Below are positions 1-4,985 of a stretch of DNA of 5,012 nt, in pieces. The notes beneath the pieces are model-generated. The model did no database searches. It saw only the letters and a program-made list of their open reading frames with translations, and was not told the origin of the DNA. Position 1 is the stretch's first letter. The number at the start of each line of letters is the position of its first letter. This stretch comes from an uncultured Collinsella sp. Lineage in GTDB: Bacteria > Actinomycetota > Coriobacteriia > Coriobacteriales > Coriobacteriaceae. The position numbers and the translations under genes were made by a program. The DNA lies in assembly GCA_900556515.1 (NCBI GenBank), contig USPH01000115.1, positions 1 to 5,012 of the forward strand, in the 5' to 3' direction.

Positions 1-94
1 TGATGTTATCCATGAGGATATGCTCAAAATGTGCGCGGTTCTTGCCCTTCAGCCCAACCTCGTGATAGTGGACTAGGCAGACGCGAGCCGCCAT
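1..94 (-). CDS. thiI: ThiI-like tRNA 4-thiouridine synthase (sulfurtransferase), first 31 codons only
   Basis: Seen: an ATG at 94-92 opens a frame that stays open to the window edge. The 31 visible residues include HYHEVGLKGKNRAHFE (residues 9-24). Known: this resembles the N-terminus of ThiI, where a 'GE(I/V)xxKGKNRxxFE' motif opens the ferredoxin-like domain ahead of THUMP and the PP-loop ATPase. ThiI activates U8 of tRNA by adenylation and transfers sulfur to make 4-thiouridine; in some bacteria it also serves thiamine thiazole synthesis. The ATG follows the rpoZ TAA with no gap and in the same frame, and no good Shine-Dalgarno is visible, so translation is probably coupled to rpoZ. THUMP, PP-loop and any rhodanese domain lie outside the window, so the activity cannot be confirmed. 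Many actinobacteria carry coaBC after rpoZ, but the visible residues do not look like CoaBC. Confidence 0.8.
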   Translation of the reverse strand, partial: MAARVCLVHYHEVGLKGKNRAHFEHILMDNI

Positions 95-376
95 TTAGGC
101 TTCAGCAACCTTGTGGCCGAGCGCCTTCTCGTAACGGGCCTCGTCATAAGAGATGTCGCCGTCGACAATCTCGTCCATAGCCATCGAGATGGTATCGGCA
201 CCGGAAAGCCCGATGGTGATGTCATCGATATCCTGGACGGCAAGCACGCGGTTGTGCTGGCCACGCAGCATGCTATTGATGTCGCAGGCGCGCTTGGAGG
301 CAAGCGAAGCGAGCAGGAAGCGGTTGTGATCGGTCTTCTCCAGAAGATCGTCAATGCAAGGCTTTACAACGGACAC
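95..376 (-). CDS. rpoZ: DNA-directed RNA polymerase omega subunit
   Basis: This 93-residue protein is the small omega subunit, which binds the beta' C-terminus and helps core RNA polymerase assemble. Seen: the N-terminus PCIDDLLEK (6-14) followed by NRFLLASLASKRACDIN (18-34) matches the conserved omega helix pair, with K28-R29-A30 equivalent to the family's 'KRARQI' core. The acidic tail (about 66-84) is weakly conserved, as usual. Length fits the family (about 80-110 residues). The start is GTG, preceded by GAAAGGA about 10 bases upstream, inside the last codons of gmk; the gap to the gmk stop is 5 bases. The order mihF-gmk-rpoZ is a known actinobacterial arrangement and supports the call. 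Cys7 and Cys31 are visible, but I attach no function to them. Confidence 0.93.
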   Translation of the reverse strand: MSVVKPCIDDLLEKTDHNRFLLASLASKRACDINSMLRGQHNRVLAVQDIDDITIGLSGADTISMAMDEIVDGDISYDEARYEKALGHKVAEA

Positions 377-381
377 GGACC

Positions 382-951
382 TCAGATCCTTTCATGCATA
401 TCGAGAACGCGAACGAGCTCATCGGTCGCGCGGTCGAGATCGTCATTCACCACGACGTCGTCGTAGCGGTCGGCAAGGGCAAGCTCATCGGCGGCGTTTG
501 CCATACGCAGCTCAATCGTCTCGGGCGTCTCGGTACCGCGACCGACTAGACGCTCGCGAAGCACCTCAAGCGAAGGCGGCTTGATAAAGATCAGCACGGC
601 CTCGGGAAAACGCTCCTTCACCTGCAGGGCGCCCTGGACATCGATCTCCAAAATCAGAGACGCGCCCGAGGCGAGCTTGGATGTGACCTCGCTCACCAAC
701 GTGCCGTAGCAGTTACCGTGGACCTCGGCCCACTCAACAAACTCACCGTTTGCCACGCGGCGGTCGAACTCCTCGCGCGTCAGAAAAAAGTAGTTGACGC
801 CGTCGACCTCACCTTTGCGTGGTGCTCGCGTGGTAGCCGAAACCGTCAGACCCAGGTTCGAGCGGCGCTCGCGCACACGAGTGACGAGCGTACCCTTGCC
901 TGCGCCTGACGGTCCAGAAATCACAAAGAGCTTGGAATCCTGAGCGCTCAC
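382..951 (-). CDS. gmk: Guanylate kinase
   Basis: This 189-residue cytosolic enzyme phosphorylates GMP (and dGMP) to GDP with ATP, an essential step of purine salvage and GTP supply. Seen: P-loop GPSGAGKG (13-20); GMP-binding segment SATTRAPRKGEVDGVNYFF (38-56), equivalent to the family 'TTRxPRxGExxGxxYxF'; GNCYGT in the lid region; LEIDVQGALQVK following it (Walker B-like DxxG); and a lid arginine-rich stretch RERLVGRGTE. Length is normal (E. coli enzyme 207). The start is GTG at 951-949, immediately after the mihF stop TAA at 954-952 and in the same frame, with no clear Shine-Dalgarno. Reinitiation after mihF is therefore the likely mode of translation. The next gene, rpoZ, starts 5 bases after the gmk TGA. 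No key residue appears missing. Confidence 0.97.
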   Translation of the reverse strand: MSAQDSKLFVISGPSGAGKGTLVTRVRERRSNLGLTVSATTRAPRKGEVDGVNYFFLTREEFDRRVANGEFVEWAEVHGNCYGTLVSEVTSKLASGASLILEIDVQGALQVKERFPEAVLIFIKPPSLEVLRERLVGRGTETPETIELRMANAADELALADRYDDVVVNDDLDRATDELVRVLDMHERI

Positions 952-1260
952 TTATTTGGTCAGCTGCTCGAGGAGCTGCTCGCGCTGACGGACGCCGAGG
1001 CCCTGGACGCGACGAGTAGCGGAGATACCGAGCTCCTCCATGATCTTGGCGGCCTTGGCCTTGCCATAACCGGGGAGAGACTCGATGAGGGTGGAAACCT
1101 TCATGCGGGAAGCGATGGGGTCATCGGAGTTGAGCACGGACTCGAGGGACTTCTCGCCCTTCTTGATCTGCTCGCGAAGCTCAGCGCGGGCGTGACGTGC
1201 GGCAGCAGCCTTCTCAAGAGCCTGCTTGCGCTGCTCGTCGGTAAGCTGAGGGAGTGCCAT
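952..1260 (-). CDS. mihF: Actinobacterial integration host factor (mIHF) nucleoid protein
   Basis: This 102-residue DNA-binding protein belongs to the mIHF/sIHF family of Actinomycetota, unrelated in fold to the alpha/beta IHF of E. coli. Family members bend and compact DNA, affect transcription and can assist phage integration. Seen: MALPQLTDEQR at the N-terminus, nearly the same as mycobacterial mIHF; a long basic helix rich in Ala/Arg/Lys (about 11-35); a helix-two-turns-helix DNA-binding segment, LPGYGKAKAAKIMEELGI (62-79); and a C-terminal TRRVQGLGVRQREQLLEQL. The start is the ATG at 1260, because GGAGG lies 5 bases upstream. An upstream TTG at 1272 gives a four-residue extension (MEVR), but it overlaps that GGAGG and is rejected. 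It is the first gene of the operon with gmk, rpoZ and thiI, and has its own promoter region. Confidence 0.95.
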   Translation of the reverse strand: MALPQLTDEQRKQALEKAAAARHARAELREQIKKGEKSLESVLNSDDPIASRMKVSTLIESLPGYGKAKAAKIMEELGISATRRVQGLGVRQREQLLEQLTK

Positions 1261-1265
1261 TCGTA

Positions 1266-1270
1266 CCTCC
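1266..1270 (-). promoter_or_regulatory. Ribosome binding site of mihF that decides its start
   Basis: GGAGG is read on the minus strand 5 bases before the ATG at 1260-1258. It is the strongest Shine-Dalgarno in the window. It overlaps the alternative TTG start at 1272-1270, which makes that start implausible. Confidence 0.9.
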
Positions 1271-1301
1271 AAATAGTTGGGTTATATCTGATTCAATAAT
1301 T

Positions 1302-1333
1302 GGCATTTTAGCACGTAGAACGTACAAAATGCC
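1302..1333. repeat. Operator-like inverted repeat over the mihF promoter
   Basis: The arms GGCATTTT (1302-1309) and AAAATGCC (1326-1333) are perfect 8-base complements. Pairing continues inward: with A1310 bulged, G1311-C1325 pairs, C1312/A1324 is a mismatch, and 1313-1316 pairs with 1320-1323 around a 3-base centre. The dyad includes the whole extended -10 element (1305-1313). This position fits a repressor or autoregulatory site. A role as an RNA hairpin is less likely, because the predicted start site lies beyond it. The function is inferred; no known operator consensus was recognised. Confidence 0.5.
1305..1313 (-). promoter_or_regulatory. Extended -10 promoter for mihF-gmk-rpoZ-thiI
   Basis: The minus strand reads TGCTAAAAT, that is, TGn followed by TAAAAT (five of six matches to TATAAT). 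It lies in an AT-rich island just upstream of mihF. The predicted start of transcription is near 1298, which gives a leader of about 38 bases that carries the GGAGG site. No good -35 hexamer is seen 16-18 bases upstream, as is common for extended -10 promoters. Confidence 0.55.
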
Positions 1334-1348
1334 TAATCGCGGCTCCAT

Positions 1349-1377
1349 AGGTTAGACGATACCCGCAAAAAGTGCAA
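1349..1377 (-). promoter_or_regulatory. Weak second promoter candidate for the mihF operon
   Basis: TTGCAC (1377-1372) and TAACCT (1354-1349) are separated by 17 bases on the minus strand. Each hexamer matches only three of six sigma-70 positions, although TAnnnT is the minimal actinobacterial -10 pattern. It could act alone or upstream of the extended -10 at 1305-1313. This is a tentative call. Confidence 0.2.
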
Positions 1378-1396
1378 TATACTGCGCCCAAAGTTA

Positions 1397-1454
1397 AGCC
1401 CCTGACCTGCGATTCCACACAAAGGATGGGAAAGTTTACGCAGGCACAGGGGCT
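1397..1454 (-). terminator. Long stem-loop after pyrF, probable terminator of the pyr cluster
   Basis: On the minus strand AGCCCCTG (1454-1447) and CCTGCG (1444-1439) pair with CGCAGG (1411-1406) and CAGGGGCT (1404-1397). This gives 14 base pairs with a small 2x1 internal loop and a 27-base apical loop. The structure begins 45 bases after the pyrF stop and is followed by TAACTTT, a poor U-tract. On the plus strand the same stem is followed by ATTTTG, so it could act in either direction, but no plus-strand gene precedes it. The long apical loop and distance from pyrF are unusual for a simple terminator; a dispersed intergenic repeat or a regulatory RNA element are alternatives. The rest of the 1261-1499 intergenic stretch holds only the promoter elements listed separately. 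Confidence 0.5.
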
Positions 1455-1499
1455 ATTTTGTGCTAATGAGACCCAAAAGTGGTGACTTAGGGGAATCTT

Positions 1500-2216
1500 T
1501 TACGCGACGTTTTCGACCAGCTCGGCGACGATGGCGTCAAAGGCGGCAACCGGATCGTCGGCACCGGTGATGGGACGGCCCACCACAATGTGGCTTGCGC
1601 CGCGCTCGATAGCCTGGGAAGGCGTCGCCACGCGGGACTGGTCACCAAGGGCGGCACCCACCGGACGCACACCCGGAGTCACGATCAGGGCATCAGGACC
1701 CAGCAGCTCACGCATGTCGTGAGCCTCCATCGGTGAGCACACGATGCCATCGATGCCGTTGGTCTGAGCAAGCTTTGCCAAGCGGGCGGCCTCCTCGGCC
1801 ACGGGAGACTCGACTCCGATCTCGCTCAAGGCATCCTGATTCATGCTCGTGAGCACGGTGATAGCGACGAGCTTGGCGCGGTCCTCACGCGCCTCCTCGG
1901 CACCCTCGCGGCAGGCAGCGAGCATAGCACCCGAGCCCAGGCCGTGGACCGAAAGCAGGTCGGCACCGGCAAGCGAGGCCGAGCGGGCAGCGCCGCGCAC
2001 CTGATGCGGAATGTCATGGAACTTAAGGTCGAGGAAGACCTTAAAGCCAAGGTCCTTAAAGGTCTTGACGATCTGGGGACCCTCAGCGTAATAGAGCGTC
2101 ATGCCGACCTTGAGCCAGGCGGCATGGCCCGAAAGCTCGTGGGCGAGCTCGAGCGCGCGCTCACGGTCGCAGTCGAGGGCGACGATAACACGGTCGCGGG
2201 CATCATTCTCTAGCAT
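1500..2216 (-). CDS. pyrF: Orotidine 5'-phosphate decarboxylase
   Basis: This 238-residue TIM-barrel enzyme decarboxylates OMP to UMP, the last step of de novo UMP synthesis. Seen: VALD (12-15) at the first strand; LKVG (35-38) with the substrate-binding Lys; the catalytic DLKFHDIP (63-70) with the Asp63/Lys65/Asp68 charge network; SVHG (89-92); TVLTS (120-124); CSPMEA (160-165); TPGVRP (180-185); and VVGRPIT (211-217), whose Arg214 holds the phosphate. Length and motif order match the short bacterial group 1 form. After DIP, where relatives commonly have NT, this protein has HQ (71-72). The ATG lies inside the last codons of pyrD (7-base overlap), with GGTAGGTG about 7 bases upstream, so it is translationally coupled. 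It is the last gene of the pyr cluster; 227 bases to the next start codon's upstream region follow, containing a stem-loop. Confidence 0.97.
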   Translation of the reverse strand: MLENDARDRVIVALDCDRERALELAHELSGHAAWLKVGMTLYYAEGPQIVKTFKDLGFKVFLDLKFHDIPHQVRGAARSASLAGADLLSVHGLGSGAMLAACREGAEEAREDRAKLVAITVLTSMNQDALSEIGVESPVAEEAARLAKLAQTNGIDGIVCSPMEAHDMRELLGPDALIVTPGVRPVGAALGDQSRVATPSQAIERGASHIVVGRPITGADDPVAAFDAIVAELVENVA

Positions 2217-3133
2217 TCGAAAGCACCTACCAGCTCGTTGATGTCCTTTACGCCCTGGGACTCGGCCCAGGCCTCGAGCTCATGCGCAATCTTAAGCGAA
2301 GCACACGGATCGACGAAGTTGGCCATGCCGACCGACACGCAGGTGGCGCCGGCCAGGATAAACTCGGCCGCATCTTCGCCCGTCATGACACCGCCGACAC
2401 CGTTGATGGGGATATCGACGGCCTGGGCGACCTCCCAGACCATGCGCACGGCGATGTGGTGGCACAGCGGGCCCGAAAGGCCGCCCTTGGGCTTGGCCAC
2501 GCGAGACTTGCGGGTATGGACGTCGATGGCCATGCCCTGGATGGAGTTGATGACCGAAAGGCCATCGGCACCGGCAGCCTCGAGGGCCTTGGCGATCTCG
2601 GCGACGTTGACCGGCGCCATCTTCACGAACAGCGGCTTATCGGTCACCTTGCGGCAGGCAGCCATAACGGAAGAGGCGCCCTCGGGCGTTGATCCCATGG
2701 CGGCACCGCCGGCGGCGATATTAGGGCAGCTCACGTTGATCTCGTAGCCGGCAGCCCAGGGGCACAGCTCGACATACATCTCGAGTGCGCGGACAAACTC
2801 GTCAACGGAGTGGCCGGCAACCTGACAAATGACCTGGCAGCCGTCTTTGGACAGCTGTTCGAGCCACGGACCGGACTCGCGGGCAAAGGCGGCCACGCCG
2901 GGGTTCTGAAGGCCCACGGAGTTGATCATGCCGCCGGGAATCTCGGCCATGCGGGGCGCGGGATTGCCGGGCCAGGGCTCGGCAGCGCAACCCTTGGTGG
3001 TGATGGCGCCCAGCTGGGAAACATCAAAGAAGTTCTGGAACTGCCAGCCGTAGCCAAAGGTACCGGCTGCGGTGTTGATGGGGTTCTGCATCTTGACGCC
3101 GCCGAAATCGACGGCCATGTTCACGGTACCCAC
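2210..3133 (-). CDS. pyrD: Dihydroorotate dehydrogenase 1B, catalytic subunit
   Basis: This FMN-containing TIM barrel of about 307 residues oxidises dihydroorotate to orotate. As a class 1B enzyme it works in a heterotetramer with PyrK, which passes the electrons to NAD+. Seen, numbered from the chosen GTG: NPINTAAGTFGYG (17-29); TTKG (45-48) with a conserved Lys; PWPGNPAPR (53-61); NSVGLQNPG (71-79); the loop NVSCPN (133-138), whose Cys136 is the class 1 catalytic base; VKMAP (170-174); GGLSGP (217-222); and GVGGV (245-249) for FMN phosphate. The start is uncertain. GTG 3133 overlaps the pyrK stop (TAGTG) and has AAGGTGGTGG about 7 bases upstream; GTG 3124 and ATG 3118 are in-frame alternatives. 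I prefer 3133 because VNMxV before the first strand is common in relatives. A longer frame from 3181 lies inside pyrK and is unlikely. Its 3' end overlaps pyrF. Confidence 0.95.
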   Translation of the reverse strand: MGTVNMAVDFGGVKMQNPINTAAGTFGYGWQFQNFFDVSQLGAITTKGCAAEPWPGNPAPRMAEIPGGMINSVGLQNPGVAAFARESGPWLEQLSKDGCQVICQVAGHSVDEFVRALEMYVELCPWAAGYEINVSCPNIAAGGAAMGSTPEGASSVMAACRKVTDKPLFVKMAPVNVAEIAKALEAAGADGLSVINSIQGMAIDVHTRKSRVAKPKGGLSGPLCHHIAVRMVWEVAQAVDIPINGVGGVMTGEDAAEFILAGATCVSVGMANFVDPCASLKIAHELEAWAESQGVKDINELVGAFEC

Positions 3134-3924
3134 TAGAAGACCACCACCTTGGAAGCATCGAACACGGGGCCGCACATGCAAGCACCCTTCATACCGTCGA
3201 CCGTCTCGACATTGCAGGTGTTGCAGGCGCCAAAGCCACAGCTCATCATGCGCTCAAGCGACACCTCACAATACGAACCGGCATCGGCAGCAGCAGCGGC
3301 GACTTTCTTCATCATGACGGCGGGACCGCAGCTGGCGACGTAGTCGTAGCCGCCCTCGCCGAGCAGCTCGGCTGCCGGGTCGGTGCAAAAACCGTGCGTG
3401 CCAAGCGAGCCGTCGTCGGTGCACACATTGACCGTGTCGCACAGAGCACGGAACTCATCGATACCCACGGCCTTGGACGCGGTGCCAAAGCCCAGGCACA
3501 CGTCAACGGCCACACCCTGCTCGGCAAGCTTGCCGGCAAGGCACAGCACGGGCGGAACACCGATGCCGCCCGCAACGAGCAGCGCCTTCCTAGTACCCTC
3601 GGGCACGAACCAGCCGCGGCCGCCAGGGCCCAGCAGGTTGGAGGTGGAGCCAGGGGCCATCTGCGACAGACGACGGGTATCATCGCCCACGACGGCGTAC
3701 CACAGCTCGACGGTGCCGGCCTCGGCGTCGGCACGATAGAAGCTCAGGGGCACGCGAAGCAGCGAGGAAGCATCGCCCGGCACGGCGATATTCACGAACT
3801 GACCGGGCTTGAGCGCACTTGCAAGCTTGGGGGCCGAGATAACGAGCGAGAAGATGCCGTCGGCGATCTCCTGGTTCGAGACGACCTCGAAGTCGTGCAT
3901 GCGTGCAGTGGAAGGTGTGGGCAT
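3133..3924 (-). CDS. pyrK: Dihydroorotate dehydrogenase 1B, electron-transfer subunit (FAD, 2Fe-2S)
   Basis: This 263-residue ferredoxin-reductase-type protein transfers electrons from PyrD's FMN through a 2Fe-2S cluster and FAD to NAD+. Seen: an FAD-binding barrel (about 10-105) with PGQFVNI (40-46) and RVPLS (57-61); a nucleotide-binding domain with VAGGIGVPP (117-125) and the late CGP (199-201); and the C-terminal cluster motif Cys229-x4-Cys234-x2-Cys237-x11-Cys249 ending in GPVF. Cys251 is an extra cysteine where relatives often have Asp. Length is typical (about 250-265). The ATG at 3924 is favoured over Met9 at 3900 because GGAG lies 5 bases upstream, and nothing similar precedes Met9. 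It overlaps pyrD by one base in TAGTG. It is separated from pyrC by 92 bases with a terminator-like hairpin, so its transcript level may differ from pyrC. Confidence 0.96.
   Translation of the reverse strand: MPTPSTARMHDFEVVSNQEIADGIFSLVISAPKLASALKPGQFVNIAVPGDASSLLRVPLSFYRADAEAGTVELWYAVVGDDTRRLSQMAPGSTSNLLGPGGRGWFVPEGTRKALLVAGGIGVPPVLCLAGKLAEQGVAVDVCLGFGTASKAVGIDEFRALCDTVNVCTDDGSLGTHGFCTDPAAELLGEGGYDYVASCGPAVMMKKVAAAAADAGSYCEVSLERMMSCGFGACNTCNVETVDGMKGACMCGPVFDASKVVVF
3141..3150 (-). promoter_or_regulatory. Probable ribosome binding site of pyrD, inside the end of pyrK
   Basis: The purine-rich AAGGTGGTGG ends 7 bases before GTG 3133-3131. It is too far from the alternatives at 3124 and 3118, and so favours the upstream GTG. 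The match to the anti-Shine-Dalgarno sequence is imperfect, hence the moderate confidence. Confidence 0.4.
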
Positions 3925-3929
3925 AGACG

Positions 3930-3933
3930 CTCC
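3930..3933 (-). promoter_or_regulatory. Ribosome binding site of pyrK
   Basis: GGAG lies 5 bases before the ATG at 3924-3922 and decides this start over the in-frame ATG at 3900. A small perfect hairpin ends 6 bases upstream of it. Confidence 0.65.
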
Positions 3934-3939
3934 AATCCC

Positions 3940-3955
3940 CCATGCGGTTGCATGG
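3940..3955 (-). repeat. Small perfect hairpin just upstream of the pyrK ribosome binding site
   Basis: The minus strand reads CCATGC-AACC-GCATGG, six base pairs closing a four-base loop. It sits between the terminator-like stem and the pyrK Shine-Dalgarno. It may affect mRNA stability or ribosome access at pyrK; that role is inferred from position only. Confidence 0.45.
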
Positions 3956-3962
3956 TTCAGGC

Positions 3963-3996
3963 GAACAGAAAGCGCGGCACCGCAAGGGCGCCGCGC
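3963..3996 (-). terminator. Terminator-like hairpin between pyrC and pyrK
   Basis: The minus strand has GCGCGGCGCC (3996-3987), a 5-base loop CTTGC, then GGTGCCGCGC (3981-3972). This is a 10-base-pair stem with one G-U pair, followed by TTTCTGTT. The form is that of an intrinsic terminator with an interrupted U-tract. It starts 20 bases after the pyrC stop, in the direction of transcription. Because pyrK follows without a clear promoter, partial termination (attenuation or an mRNA processing barrier) within a pyr operon is more likely than a full stop. Confidence 0.6.
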
Positions 3997-4016
3997 ACAA
4001 AAGCGATAAGGCTATG

Positions 4017-4985
4017 CTAGCAGATGCAGCCGTCGGCAAGCGTCTGCTTACCGCCGACGAACACATCGGTGGCACGACCGGTGAGCGTACGGCCGGCAAA
4101 ACCGGAGTTCTCGGCGCGCGACTCGTAGCCGTCCTCGCCGACCGTCCAGGTTGCAGCGGGGTCGAAGACGGTCAGGTCGGCAACGGAGCCCGCCTTGACC
4201 TGAACCTGGTCGAGGCCCAGGATCTCACGCGGCTTGATGGCCATGAGCTCGACCATGCGGCCCATGCTCATCTTGCCCGTGTTGACCAGCTCGGTGAGCA
4301 CAAGCGAAAGCGAGGTCTCGAGGCCAATCATGCCGAAGGGCGCAAGTTCGAACTCGCGAGCCTTCTCCCACGGGGTGTGGGGAGCGTGGTCGGTGACGAT
4401 GACGTCTACGGTGCCGTCGATGACGCCCTGACGGATAGCCTCGGCGTCTTCATCGGTACGCAGCGGCGGGTTGACCTTGAGCGAGGTGTTGTAGGTCTCG
4501 TCCAGGTCGTTCTCGGTCAGGAACATGTGGTGCGGGGTAGCCTCGCAGGTGACCTGCACGCCAGCTGCCTTACCGGCACGCACGAGCTCCAGGCCATGGG
4601 CGGTGGAGATGTGCTGGATGTGCAGCTTGGCACCGGTCAGCTTGGCGATCTCGATATCGCGGGCGATCTGCAGCTCCTCGCCTGCCGCCGGCCAGCCCTC
4701 GAGGGCCAGACGGGTCGAGACCTTGCCCTCGTTGATCTGGCCGTGACCGACCAGGTCCTCGTCCTGGCAATGGCTCATAAAGACCTTGCCGAACATCTTG
4801 CCGTAGTCCATGCAGCGACGGAGCATGTCTGCACCCTGCACGCCGCGACCGTCGTCGGTGAAGGCGACAGCGCCGTGGGCGACCATATCGCCCATCTCGG
4901 ACATGGCCTCGCCCTTAAGACCGCGGGTCATGGCGCCAGAAGGATAGACGCGGCAGTGGCCGACCTCGGCAGCGCGGGACTTGAC
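4017..4985 (-). CDS. pyrC: Dihydroorotase, N-terminus missing at the contig end
   Basis: This Zn amidohydrolase cyclises carbamoyl aspartate to dihydroorotate, step three of UMP synthesis. Seen: 322 codons with no true start. Numbered from the first genomic codon: VYPSGAMTRGLKGE (13-26); TDDGR (43-47); SHCQDE (71-76); HISTAHG (125-131); TPHH (150-153); KVNPPLR (170-176); TDHAPHT (198-204); and a C-terminal LTGRATDVFVGGK. Asp44 or Asp45, His72, His125 and Asp199 are the expected metal-site or catalytic residues of the type I (about 430-residue) family. About 100-110 N-terminal residues, including the HxH metal motif, are absent. The apparent GTG start at 5000 encodes MYKRQ from adapter DNA and is false; genomic sequence begins at 4985. 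The motif set favours dihydroorotase over allantoinase or dihydropyrimidinase, and the neighbouring pyrK-pyrD-pyrF confirm it. Confidence 0.95.
   Translation of the reverse strand, partial: VKSRAAEVGHCRVYPSGAMTRGLKGEAMSEMGDMVAHGAVAFTDDGRGVQGADMLRRCMDYGKMFGKVFMSHCQDEDLVGHGQINEGKVSTRLALEGWPAAGEELQIARDIEIAKLTGAKLHIQHISTAHGLELVRAGKAAGVQVTCEATPHHMFLTENDLDETYNTSLKVNPPLRTDEDAEAIRQGVIDGTVDVIVTDHAPHTPWEKAREFELAPFGMIGLETSLSLVLTELVNTGKMSMGRMVELMAIKPREILGLDQVQVKAGSVADLTVFDPAATWTVGEDGYESRAENSGFAGRTLTGRATDVFVGGKQTLADGCIC

Noticed and set aside
1397..1454. CRISPR repeat or tRNA-like structure
   Set aside because: There is only one inverted repeat, with no direct repeats or spacers around it, and the pairing does not fit a cloverleaf.
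1426..1485. Plus-strand 19-codon frame in the pyrF-mihF intergenic region
   Set aside because: The purine run AAAGG abuts the ATG with no spacing, and the frame overlaps one arm of the long inverted repeat. Nothing else supports translation.
2238..2747. Plus-strand open frame of 169 codons
   Set aside because: It is antisense to pyrD, whose catalytic and FMN motifs fall in the same interval. Its translation shows no family features.
3394..4020. Plus-strand open frame of 208 codons
   Set aside because: It lies antisense to pyrK and the pyrC-pyrK gap, has no recognisable motif or ribosome binding site, and the minus-strand PyrK frame carries complete FAD, NAD and 2Fe-2S motifs. It is a GC-rich shadow frame.
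3680..4099. Minus-strand open frame of 139 codons bridging pyrC and pyrK
   Set aside because: It overlaps the ends of two well-supported genes in another frame and runs through the terminator-like hairpin. The product is arginine- and cysteine-rich without motifs, and no ribosome binding site precedes it.
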